The translations under genes were made by a program, and so were the position numbers. The notes beneath the pieces are model-generated. The model had not been told where the DNA came from, did no database searches, and worked only from the letters and a program-made list of their open reading frames with translations. A stretch of DNA of 15,131 nucleotides from NCBI GenBank assembly GCA_902462035.1, contig CABQAC010000017.1, positions 1 to 15,131 on the forward strand, written 5' to 3'. Origin of the DNA: an uncultured Eubacteriales bacterium (GTDB taxonomy: Bacteria > Bacillota > Clostridia > Oscillospirales > Acutalibacteraceae). Of the stretch, positions 7,375 to 14,232 are shown in pieces; the stretch's first letter is position 1; each line of letters starts with the position of its first letter.

Positions 7375-7686
7375 TCAGGTGATGAACTCCACCGACAGAA
7401 TAAAGCCGTCCACAAGTACCGACTCTTGGGACATACAGCGGATGGTCATGTTCCGCCCGGTAATTTTCAGCACCATTTTGCCGCAATTGATTTTGATCAG
7501 GTTCATGTCGTAATCCAAAATGCCGCGGCAGCCGTCCACCGAAAGTTCCCGGTTTCCGTTGAGCTCGATGAAGGTTCCCTGGATCATCGAAAAGCCCGGC
7601 GGGCTGGGCCGCTGCTTAACGCCCTCCTCCGCGCACATCCGGCGTTCCTCCGCGCGGTAGATCCGGTTCCGCTTTTTTCTGTTCAT
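7375..7686 (-). CDS. yqfC: Sporulation protein YqfC
   Basis: YqfC is a small sporulation protein of the YabP/YqfC family, made in the mother cell under sigma-E in Bacillus. The product is 103 residues. After a basic N-terminus the family core runs through the short beta-strands seen as FIELNGNRELSVDGCRGIL, then MVLKITGRNMTI and a hydrophobic C-terminal strand. It sits directly before yqfD, the conserved gene pair. The ATG at 7686 is preceded by GGGAAAGG, but with a long 12-nt spacer. An internal ATG at 7638 (residue 17) has GAGG at 8 nt and would give an 87-residue protein, so the start is not certain. The promoter must lie in the 163 nt shared with the divergent ylbJ. Confidence 0.88.
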   Translation of the reverse strand: MNRKKRNRIYRAEERRMCAEEGVKQRPSPPGFSMIQGTFIELNGNRELSVDGCRGILDYDMNLIKINCGKMVLKITGRNMTIRCMSQESVLVDGFILSVEFIT

Positions 7687-7849
7687 ATTGCAACCATGCC
7701 TTTCCCGATTGTACGGCCCCCATACAGGACAGGGCTCCCCCTTGGGGCTGGTAACAATTTATGTATGGCGGGCAATAAAAATGCCCGTTTTGCATATAGA
7801 TTACCATCCTGCCCCACCGGCGCGGGCGTGAAAGGAAAGGTACGATTCC
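7687..7849. promoter_or_regulatory. Divergent intergenic region between yqfC and ylbJ
   Basis: These 163 nt must hold the promoters of two divergent sporulation units. A 7-bp inverted repeat, CCATACA (7720-7726) and TGTATGG (7762-7768), places a sigma-E-like -10 core CATACA on each strand. Neither has a convincing -35 element at the expected spacing, so promoter calls here are weak. A small hairpin (arms 7769-7774 and 7782-7787, CGGGCA with TGCCCG) lies beside the right arm. The purine-rich tract AAAGGAAAGG at 7831-7840 is the ylbJ ribosome binding site. Confidence 0.4.
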
Positions 7850-8962
7850 ATGACAACCACCCCCCTACGGCGTGTGAAACCAATCTTGCTGGATTGCATC
7901 ATTTTCTGCCTGCTGCTCCTGACAGTGGCGTTTTCCAAAAACGCCTCGCAGGGCGCGGCGCTGGGCCTTAAGCGCTGCGCCGAAACGCTGGTTCCTTCCC
8001 TGTTTCCGTTTATGGCGCTGTGCATCTTTTCCATCCAATCGGGCTTTGCCAAACGGGTTGGAAAATGGCTTGCCCCCATCACCCGGGCGCTGTTTTATCT
8101 GCCCTCCTGCGCGGGCACCACCATTCTGATAGGGCTGGTGGGCGGGTATCCCGTGGGCGCCAGAAGCATCTCCTCGCTGTTGGACGCGGGGCAAATCAAC
8201 CGGGAACAGGCGCGGCGAATGCTGTGCTTTTGCGTAGGGGCGGGGCCAGCCTTCGTCATTTCCGCCGTCGGCGTCGCCATGCTGCACAGCCTGACAGCCG
8301 GCATGCTGCTGTTCGGTATCCAGGCGGGCTGCGCTTTGCTGCTGGGTATCATCCTGGGCCTGCGGGCCCGGTGGAAAAAAGTCCCGCTTAAAGAACCGGA
8401 TTCCGCCAAAGACACGGAAAAGGTTCCGATGGCCGAAGCGCTGGTACGTTCGGTGGAGGATGCGGCCACTTCCACCCTTGTCATGTGCGCGTTTGTCATT
8501 TTGTTCAGCGCGTTTTTGGGTGTTCTGTCCCAGCTTGGCGTCCCGGCGCTGCTGCACACCCCGGCGGCCCAGGCGGTCTACCAACTTTTTTTCGAGGTGA
8601 CAGCCGGCGTTTCCGCCGCCTGTCTGGCCGGGGACAGCGCCCTGTTCCTTATCGCCCTGGCGCTGGGCTGGGCCGGTATGTGCGTTCATTTTCAAATTTT
8701 TTCTTCCCTGCCCAATTTAAAAATCCCTTTCGGCGCGTTTTATCTGTCCCGGTTGTGCCATGGGCTGGCAGCGGCTTTTGCGACCCTGCTGCTTTTTTCC
8801 TGCTTGCCGGACGTGGTGGCGGACGTCTTTGGCCCGGTTATGCCGCCCCCGGAAGGGCAGTTGTATTCGAACCTTCCCTTTGGCTTATCCTTGCTGTTTA
8901 TGTGCGGTCTGTTCCTGCTTTGCCTGCCGAAAAAAGGAATGGAATTCCCGGACGAAGCATGA
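7850..8962 (+). CDS. ylbJ: Sporulation integral membrane protein YlbJ (SpoVV)
   Basis: YlbJ/SpoVV is a mother-cell membrane protein. In Bacillus it is sigma-E controlled and required to move dipicolinic acid across the outer forespore membrane. The product has 370 residues with about eight hydrophobic segments. It contains paired conserved motifs of this nucleoside-recognition-like (gate) family: GGYPVGAR (98-105), followed by a charged stretch and FCVGAGPAFVISAVG, and GWAGMCVHFQIFSSL (273-287) in the second half. A hydrophilic loop (about 172-198) separates the halves. The ATG at 7850 is preceded by AAAGGAAAGG with a 9-nt spacer. The gene is divergent from the sporulation pair yqfCD, which suggests shared timing. 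A perfect palindrome begins 6 nt after the stop and may end or regulate the transcript. The specific substrate is inferred from the Bacillus homologue. Confidence 0.9.
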   Translation: MTTTPLRRVKPILLDCIIFCLLLLTVAFSKNASQGAALGLKRCAETLVPSLFPFMALCIFSIQSGFAKRVGKWLAPITRALFYLPSCAGTTILIGLVGGYPVGARSISSLLDAGQINREQARRMLCFCVGAGPAFVISAVGVAMLHSLTAGMLLFGIQAGCALLLGIILGLRARWKKVPLKEPDSAKDTEKVPMAEALVRSVEDAATSTLVMCAFVILFSAFLGVLSQLGVPALLHTPAAQAVYQLFFEVTAGVSAACLAGDSALFLIALALGWAGMCVHFQIFSSLPNLKIPFGAFYLSRLCHGLAAAFATLLLFSCLPDVVADVFGPVMPPPEGQLYSNLPFGLSLLFMCGLFLLCLPKKGMEFPDEA

Positions 8963-8968
8963 TACAAT

Positions 8969-8993
8969 GGAGACAAAGCGTCGCTTTGTCTCC
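8969..8993. repeat. Perfect 25-nt palindrome downstream of ylbJ
   Basis: The arms 8969-8980 (GGAGACAAAGCG) and 8982-8993 (CGCTTTGTCTCC) are exact reverse complements around a single central T. As RNA it would fold into an 11-bp hairpin with a 3-nt loop. Downstream on the plus strand the sequence is ACGGACTTTTCTTG, so the T tract is short and displaced. It could be a weak terminator for ylbJ, a protein-binding dyad, or a copy of a dispersed repeat. A second potential stem (8992-8997 with 9018-9023, CCACGG/CCGTGG) shares two bases with it. Confidence 0.7.
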
Positions 8994-9062
8994 ACGGACT
9001 TTTCTTGCGGGGATTGCCCGTGGCATTTGGATGGCGAAACACAAAGTAAGGAGGTGAGGCGG

Positions 9063-9278
9063 TTGTCAAGAAAAAAAGTTCCTCTGTTTGGAGGGCGGAT
9101 CGAACCGCGCTGCGATTATTGTCAATACGGAACCGAACAAGAGCTCGGTGTTGTGACCTGTGCGAAAAAGGGCGCGGCCCCAGCGGCATGCAAGCGGTTT
9201 GTTTACGACCCGTTAAAGCGCAAACCCCGTAATCTGCCCAACCTGCCCGCCTTTGACCCCAAGGATTTTATGCTGTGA
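9063..9278 (+). CDS. Four-cysteine small protein of unknown function (71 aa)
   Basis: This is a 71-residue soluble protein. It has four cysteines in the pattern CDYC (17-20), then Cys33 in TCAKKG and Cys43 in ACKRF, followed by FVYDPLKRKPR (46-56). It resembles small uncharacterised Clostridia proteins that have a CxxC pair, a C-x-K-K/R-G step and a C-terminal YDPLKR motif. The cysteines suggest a metal (probably zinc) site, but no function is known. The TTG at 9063 is the likely start: AAGGAGG lies 8 nt upstream, whereas the in-frame GTG at 9054 overlaps that site. The reading frame stays open upstream into ylbJ, but that part is a shadow of ylbJ in another frame. The gene lies 100 nt after ylbJ and is followed by a strong terminator. 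It may be co-transcribed with ylbJ or have its own promoter. Confidence 0.8.
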   Translation: MSRKKVPLFGGRIEPRCDYCQYGTEQELGVVTCAKKGAAPAACKRFVYDPLKRKPRNLPNLPAFDPKDFML

Positions 9279-9285
9279 TAAAAAT

Positions 9286-9324
9286 AAAATGCCCCGGCGT
9301 GATAAAATCACGCCGGGGCGTTTT
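9286..9324. terminator. Bidirectional terminator between the four-Cys gene and murE
   Basis: A perfect 13-bp GC-rich stem (9291-9303 with 9307-9319, GCCCCGGCGTGAT arm) closes an AAA loop. It is flanked by AAAAT on the left and GTTTT on the right, so each strand reads a hairpin followed by a T tract. It lies 7 nt after the plus-strand gene ends and 17 nt after the minus-strand ligase ends, where a shared convergent terminator is expected. Confidence 0.92.
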
Positions 9325-9341
9325 GCGTTGTTATGCAGCCG

Positions 9342-10808
9342 TTAACGCGCAGCTTGCAGTTCCCGGTACAGTTCGGTCACAACCACCCGTTCGTCAAAGG
9401 GGTATTTGACCCCGTCAATTTCCTCGTAATCCCAATGGCCTTTGCCAATCAGCAGAATCATATCCCCCGGCCCGGCCATTTTCATGGCGTAACGGATGGC
9501 GTTGCGCCGCTCGGGAATCACTACGTACTCGCCGGCAGTCCGATCAAGCCCCTCTTTAATCTCTCTGTTGATTTCCTCCAGCGGCTCAAAACGCGGGCTG
9601 TTGGAGGTGACGATTGTAAAGTCGGCCATGTTGCCTAAAATTTCACCCGCGTCCGCACGGCGGATCTTCGTGCGGTTGCCATCCGACCCAAACACCGCGA
9701 TCACCCGGCGGGGCTGGTATTCCCGCACAGCGCGGATCAGATTTTCCACCCCGATGCCGTTGTGGGCAAAGTCAAGGATCACGGTATAGGGCGCGGGAAT
9801 ATCCACCGTCTCGACCCTGCCGCGGATTTTAATGGTTTCGAGCCCGCCGCTAACCGCCTCGGACGAGATGCCGAAATGCAAGCAGCACAGCGCTGCCGCC
9901 AGCGAATCGTAAGCGCTGAATCTGCCGGGGGAACCCACCGTCATCTCGAGCGACACCTTGCCGCGCGTTTTGTAGCCGATCCCCATGTAACCCGGGCGGG
10001 ACACGTTGTGGTAATCGGTAATCTGCACATCCGCCTTGGGGGAAAAGCCAAAAGTCTCCACCTGGCAGGTATGGCCCTTTAGGATAAGGCCGTGCTTTTC
10101 ATCGTCGATGTTGATCAGGCCCACCTTGCACTGGGTGAACAGCAAGCTTTTGCAGTACAGGTATTCTTCCAGCGTCGCGTGTTCCCACGGGCTGATATGG
10201 TCGCGCGAGATGTTTAAAAACACGCCGTAATCAAAAACGAACCCCGCGGTGCGGTTGAGTTTGAGTCCTTGAGAGGAAACCTCCATCACCACATATTCAC
10301 AGCCCGCCTCCGCCATGCGGTAAAACAGCTTTTGCAGCTCGTAAGACTCGGGCGTGGTGTTAACGGTCTTAATCTGCTCGGCGCCGATCATCGCGCCGAT
10401 GCTGCCGATCAGCCCGGTCTTTTTGCCCGCTTTCTCCAAAATGGATTTGACCATATAGGTGGTGGTGGTTTTTCCTTTGGAACCCGTAATGCCGATGGTC
10501 TTCAACCGTTTTGCCGGGTGGCCGAAATAGGCCGCCGCCATCATCGCCAAGGCGATACGGGTATCCTTCACCCGCACAACGGTCACGTTTTCTGCTTCCA
10601 CCGGTTCTTCCACCACCAGCGCCGCCGCCCCGGCTTCCGCCGCCTGGGCCGCAAACGCGTGGCTGTCGAGCTTGGCCCCGCGAATGCAGACAAACGCCGC
10701 GCCCTTTGTCATACGGCGGGTGTCATAGCAAACGTCGGAAATCTCCGCGTCCTCTCCCTGCTGCAAAATTTCGTATTCCAGTCCCTTCAACAAATCCGTC
10801 AGCTTCAT
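9342..10808 (-). CDS. murE: MurE-family muramyl ligase with altered substrate-recognition motifs
   Basis: This ATP-dependent Mur ligase is closest to UDP-MurNAc-Ala-Glu:diamino acid ligase, which adds the third residue of the peptidoglycan stem peptide. The product has 488 residues with the three Mur domains. It has the P-loop GITGSKGKTT (106-115), NTTPES (150-155), VMEVSSQG (174-181), the probable carbamylated Lys220 in YCKSLLF, and SDGNRTKIRR in the C-terminal domain. The meso-DAP signature DNPR reads NSPR (403-406), the conserved GKGHE reads GKGHW (455-459), and the usual DYAH-T-P-D reads DFAHNGIG (346-353). The diamino acid, or even the reaction, is therefore uncertain. The ATG at 10808 has GGGAAGGG with an 8-nt spacer; a start at 10847 would add 13 residues. 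The gene stands alone between two terminators, with an AT-rich leader (10809-10900) where its promoter should lie. It may be a paralogue of the main cell-wall murE. Confidence 0.85.
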   Translation of the reverse strand: MKLTDLLKGLEYEILQQGEDAEISDVCYDTRRMTKGAAFVCIRGAKLDSHAFAAQAAEAGAAALVVEEPVEAENVTVVRVKDTRIALAMMAAAYFGHPAKRLKTIGITGSKGKTTTTYMVKSILEKAGKKTGLIGSIGAMIGAEQIKTVNTTPESYELQKLFYRMAEAGCEYVVMEVSSQGLKLNRTAGFVFDYGVFLNISRDHISPWEHATLEEYLYCKSLLFTQCKVGLINIDDEKHGLILKGHTCQVETFGFSPKADVQITDYHNVSRPGYMGIGYKTRGKVSLEMTVGSPGRFSAYDSLAAALCCLHFGISSEAVSGGLETIKIRGRVETVDIPAPYTVILDFAHNGIGVENLIRAVREYQPRRVIAVFGSDGNRTKIRRADAGEILGNMADFTIVTSNSPRFEPLEEINREIKEGLDRTAGEYVVIPERRNAIRYAMKMAGPGDMILLIGKGHWDYEEIDGVKYPFDERVVVTELYRELQAAR

Positions 10809-10901
10809 ATTCCGTGCCCTTCCCGTCTTTGTATTTACTTTTATCAATTCCTATTTTTTGCAACATTTGGAGATTTATGAAATATTCTTCTTAATGGAAG
10901 A

Positions 10902-10929
10902 ATTGCCATACCCGCTTGGGTATGGCAAT
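10902..10929 (-). terminator. Intrinsic terminator of the aspS-gatCAB operon
   Basis: Perfect 12-bp arms (10902-10913 and 10918-10929, ATTGCCATACCC) close a 4-nt loop. On the minus strand the stem is followed by a pyrimidine-rich tract (CTTCCATT), so the U run is only moderate. It begins 30 nt after the gatB stop and separates this operon from the ligase gene downstream. Confidence 0.8.
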
Positions 10930-10959
10930 GGAAAAAACCTTTAGCTTGACAAGTCCGGC

Positions 10960-12393
10960 TTAACCCTGTAGCAGTTCGCGCAAAATCGCGGTGACAGACT
11001 GGGGATCCGCCTTGCCGCGCAACGCGCGCATGGACTGGCCCACCAGGTACTGGAGCGCCTTTTCCTTGCCGGACTTGAACTCGCTGACCGACTTTTCATT
11101 CTGGCGAAGCACTTCCTCGATGGCGGTGCGGATGGCGCTGTCGTCGGTGACCACCTGCAGCCCCTGTTCCTCCACGTATTTTTCCGGCTCCACATGGTCG
11201 CGGAACACGGCGGCAAACACCTTGCGGCCGGTATTGCGGTTGACGACGCCCTTCTGCACCAGCCCGATGACCTTGCCCAGCGCTTCGGGGTCAAAGTCCA
11301 TTTCCTCCGGCTCTTTGCCGGAATCGTTTAAGAGCTTCATCACGTCGCCCATGATCCAGTTGGCAGCCTCTTTCGGATTACCGCATACCGCGACGGTAGT
11401 TTCGAACAAATCCACCAGGTATTTGGAACTGGTCAGAATGCCGGTATCGTATTCCGGCAATCCATATTCCGCCATGTACCGGGCCTTTTTCTGCTCCGGC
11501 AGTTCGGGCAGGGATGCCCGGGCTTGCTCGATATGGCCGGTCGAAATCTCCACCGGCGCCAAATCCGGTTCGGGAAAATACTTATAATCCTGCGCGTTCT
11601 CCTTGGACCGCATGGCGTAGCTGGCGCCCTTGTTGTCGTCCCACCGGCGGGTTTCTTGACGGACCTTGCCGCCTTCCTCCAGCACCTCGATCTGCCGGCG
11701 GCTCTCGCCCTCGATGGCGCGCGCGATCGCCTTAAAGGAATTCATGTTCTTCATCTCGGTGCGGGTGCCAAATTCCAGCTGGCCAACCGGGCGCACCGAA
11801 AGGTTGATGTCCGCGCGCAAAGACCCCTCCTGCATTTTACAGTCGGACACGCCGATAAACTGCAAAATGGCCTTGAGTTTTTCCAGGTAGGAGACGACCT
11901 CTTTCGCCGTACGGAAATCCGGCTCGCTGACTATTTCGATCAGCGGCACGCCGCAGCGGTTGTAGTCCACCAGCGAACAATCCTCCCACGGGTCGTGAAC
12001 CAGCTTGCCCGCGTCTTCCTCCATGTGGATTTCCTTGATGCCGATCATCTTTTTGCCGCCGTCCTCGGTATCCACCTCGATGCCGCCGCGCTGGCAGATC
12101 GGCAGGTAAAGCTGGCTGACCTGATAGGCCTTGGGCAGGTCGGGGTAAAAGTAATTCTTGCGGTCAAATTTGGTATATTGGGTAATTTCGCAGCCGGTGG
12201 CAAGGCCGGCGCGCATGGCGTATTCCACCACTTGCCGGTTCAAGACCGGCAGCACGCCGGGCTGGCCGGTACAGACCTCGCAGACATGGGTATTGGGCGC
12301 GCCGCCGAATTCGGTGGTGCAGGAGCAAAAGATCTTTGTCTTGGTGGAAAGTTCCACGTGGACCTCCAGGCCCATTACGATCTCGTAATTCAT
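10960..12393 (-). CDS. gatB: Asp-tRNA(Asn)/Glu-tRNA(Gln) amidotransferase subunit B
   Basis: GatB is the subunit that binds tRNA, activates the misacylated Asp or Glu, and amidates it with ammonia from GatA. The 477-residue length is standard. The kinase-like cradle carries YEIVMGLEVHVEL at the N-terminus, zinc-site cysteines in FCSC and HVCEVC, KAYQVSQLYLPIC, HMEEDAGKLVHD, VDYNRCGVPLIEIVSEPD and GTRTEMKNMNSF. The C-terminal YqeY-like tail (about 330-477) contacts the tRNA. The ATG at 12393 overlaps the gatA stop by 4 nt, with GGGGGGTG just upstream. It is the last gene of the operon and is followed by a terminator. Confidence 0.98.
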   Translation of the reverse strand: MNYEIVMGLEVHVELSTKTKIFCSCTTEFGGAPNTHVCEVCTGQPGVLPVLNRQVVEYAMRAGLATGCEITQYTKFDRKNYFYPDLPKAYQVSQLYLPICQRGGIEVDTEDGGKKMIGIKEIHMEEDAGKLVHDPWEDCSLVDYNRCGVPLIEIVSEPDFRTAKEVVSYLEKLKAILQFIGVSDCKMQEGSLRADINLSVRPVGQLEFGTRTEMKNMNSFKAIARAIEGESRRQIEVLEEGGKVRQETRRWDDNKGASYAMRSKENAQDYKYFPEPDLAPVEISTGHIEQARASLPELPEQKKARYMAEYGLPEYDTGILTSSKYLVDLFETTVAVCGNPKEAANWIMGDVMKLLNDSGKEPEEMDFDPEALGKVIGLVQKGVVNRNTGRKVFAAVFRDHVEPEKYVEEQGLQVVTDDSAIRTAIEEVLRQNEKSVSEFKSGKEKALQYLVGQSMRALRGKADPQSVTAILRELLQG

Positions 12394-13868
12394 TGCGCGT
12401 CACCCCCCTGTACTGACGGAAATTGCTGATGGAAATCGGTCTCCCGCTGGAAGGCGCAAGCGGCCTGCAGCATCCGGGTTTCGTCAAACGCCTTGCCGAT
12501 GAGCTGGTAGCCGACGGGCAGCCCCTGCCGGTCGAAGCCGCAGGGCGCCGAAAGGCCGGGCAGCCCGGCGATGTTGACCATGGCGGTGTAAATATCTCCC
12601 AAATAAAGCTTTAAAGGATCGTCGATGTTCTGGCCGATCGGGAACGCGGTGGTGGGCGCGGTGGGCGCCAGGATCAGGTCATATTGCGCAAACGCCTCGT
12701 CAAACGATTGCTTAATCAGCGTTTTTGCCTTCAGCCCTTTTTTGTAGTACGCGTCGTAATAGCCAGAACTGAGTACGAAGGAACCCAGCATAATGCGGCG
12801 CTTGACCTCCATGCCAAAGCCTTCGCTGCGGCTTTGGACATACAAGTCCACCAGGTCGTCGAACTTTTCGGCCCGGTAACCGTATTTGATGCCGTCGTAC
12901 CGGGACAAGTTGGAGCTGGCCTCGGCTGTGGCGATAATATAGTAGGTTGGGATGGCAAATTTGACGATGGGCATGTCGAACTCGCCGATGACTGCGCCCA
13001 TGGATTCGTAAATCTTAGCCGTTTCCAAAATCCGTCGCTTGACATCCTCGTCGATGCCCTCGCCCAAAAAGTTTTGGGGAATACCGATTTTCATCCCCTT
13101 CACCGAACCGTTTTTCACCGCGTCCAGGTCCACCCCGGGGGATTGCATAGACGTGGAGTCCCGCTCGTCGCGGCGCATTATTTCAGCGAGCACCGCGGCG
13201 CAGTCGGCCGCGTTCCGCCCGATGGGCCCAATCTGGTCCAGGGAGGAAGCAAACGCTACCAGCCCGTACCGGGAAACGGCGCCGTAAGTCGGCTTGATTC
13301 CGGTCACGCCGCAAAAGGCGCAGGGCTGGCGGATGGATCCGCCGGTGTCCGATCCCAGGGTAAAAAACGCTTCCTTGGCGGCCACCGCCGCGGCGGAACC
13401 GCCGGAGGAACCCCCCGGCACACGGCTGGTGTCCCAGGGATTGTGGGTCACGCCGAAATAAGAAGTTTCGGTGGTGCTTCCCATGGCGAACTCGTCCATA
13501 TTGGTTTTGCCCAGGGGCACCACGCCCGCTTTAAGCAGATCCGCGTAAGCGGTGGCGTCATAGGTGGGCAAAAAGCCTTCGAGCATCCGGGAGCTGCAGG
13601 ATGTCTGCACCCCCTTGGTGCAGATGTTATCCTTGATCCCGGCGGGCACGCCCGCCAGCGGCGAGGTGTATACGCCGTCCTTAATCCCCTTCTGGACCTC
13701 TTTGGCGCGTTCCAGCGCGGCGTCCTCCTGCACCGAAACGAAGCTGTTCATGGCGGGCTCCGCCTGCCGGATGCGGGCGAGCGCCGCCTGGGTGGCTTCC
13801 TCCACCCCGACCTCGCCCTTTTTTATTTTTTCGCCCAGTTCCAGGGCGGACAATTCAAGCAGTTCCAT
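12390..13868 (-). CDS. gatA: Asp-tRNA(Asn)/Glu-tRNA(Gln) amidotransferase subunit A
   Basis: GatA is the glutaminase subunit. It releases ammonia from glutamine and channels it to GatB. The 492-residue product belongs to the amidase-signature family. The catalytic Ser-cis-Ser-Lys triad is visible as Lys79 (PAGIKDN), Ser154 (PGGSSGGS) and Ser178 (GSDTGGSIRQP). These numbers equal those of the well-studied Staphylococcus enzyme when the ATG at 13868 is taken as start. That ATG has GGAAAG 4 nt upstream. An in-frame GTG at 13880 would add four residues and has poor spacing from its site. The gene lies 45 nt after gatC and overlaps gatB by 4 nt. All core motifs are intact, so it should be active. 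Confidence 0.98.
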   Translation of the reverse strand: MELLELSALELGEKIKKGEVGVEEATQAALARIRQAEPAMNSFVSVQEDAALERAKEVQKGIKDGVYTSPLAGVPAGIKDNICTKGVQTSCSSRMLEGFLPTYDATAYADLLKAGVVPLGKTNMDEFAMGSTTETSYFGVTHNPWDTSRVPGGSSGGSAAAVAAKEAFFTLGSDTGGSIRQPCAFCGVTGIKPTYGAVSRYGLVAFASSLDQIGPIGRNAADCAAVLAEIMRRDERDSTSMQSPGVDLDAVKNGSVKGMKIGIPQNFLGEGIDEDVKRRILETAKIYESMGAVIGEFDMPIVKFAIPTYYIIATAEASSNLSRYDGIKYGYRAEKFDDLVDLYVQSRSEGFGMEVKRRIMLGSFVLSSGYYDAYYKKGLKAKTLIKQSFDEAFAQYDLILAPTAPTTAFPIGQNIDDPLKLYLGDIYTAMVNIAGLPGLSAPCGFDRQGLPVGYQLIGKAFDETRMLQAACAFQRETDFHQQFPSVQGGDAQ

Positions 13869-13913
13869 CGATCTTTCCACGCCTTTCCGGGATTGCGTTC
13901 CCTTGAATTTGCC

Positions 13914-14201
13914 TTATTCCACCGTACGGGGCACCATGAAGCAACCATCCTTTTGCTTGGGCGCGTTGCGCAGGATTTGTTCGCGGTCGGCCGAAGGCCT
14001 GACCTCGTCCTCCCGCGTCACGTTCTTGATGGGAAAGGAGTGGGACATCGGCTCGACTCCCTCGGTATCCAGCTCGTTCAGGGTATCGATATAAGCAAGG
14101 ATTTTCTCCAAATCCGTCTTGGCTTTTTGCTCCGCTTCGTCCGAAAGGCGGATGCGTGCCAGCTCCTCCAAATAGGAAATCAGTTCGTCGGTGATAACCA
14201 T
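13914..14201 (-). CDS. gatC: Asp-tRNA(Asn)/Glu-tRNA(Gln) amidotransferase subunit C
   Basis: GatC is the small subunit that wraps around and stabilises the GatA-GatB interface. The product has 95 residues, typical for the family. It begins VITDELISYLEELARIRLSD, a helical segment with the family's L-A-R-L spacing, and ends with the conserved LRNAP and a VPRTVE terminus. I chose the ATG at 14201 because AAAGGAAG lies 8 nt upstream and the length fits. A reading to 14243 would add 14 basic residues overlapping the end of aspS. The gene lies 31 nt after aspS and 45 nt before gatA in one operon. Confidence 0.96.
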   Translation of the reverse strand: MVITDELISYLEELARIRLSDEAEQKAKTDLEKILAYIDTLNELDTEGVEPMSHSFPIKNVTREDEVRPSADREQILRNAPKQKDGCFMVPRTVE

Positions 14202-14232
14202 GGGCGATTCTTCCTTTCTCTTACGGTGGCGG

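Noticed and set aside
6218..7486. Minus-strand 422-codon frame overlapping yqfD and yqfC
   Set aside because: Out of frame with both genes, rich in Arg, Gly and Pro as expected for a shifted GC-rich frame. The yqfD and yqfC frames show the conserved family features and ribosome binding sites.
8760..9062. Upstream extension of the four-Cys protein frame into ylbJ
   Set aside because: The extension overlaps the ylbJ 3' part in another frame and the intergenic palindrome. The strong AAGGAGG site points to the TTG at 9063.
10809..10900. Possible sigma-A promoter of the MurE-like gene (TTGCAA followed by A/T-rich sequence)
   Set aside because: No -10 box of acceptable quality lies 16-18 bp downstream. 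The region probably contains the promoter, but I cannot place it.
11524..12429. Plus-strand open frame of 301 codons opposite gatB
   Set aside because: Antisense shadow of a well-supported gene. Its sequence has no domain pattern and it has no plausible ribosome binding site.
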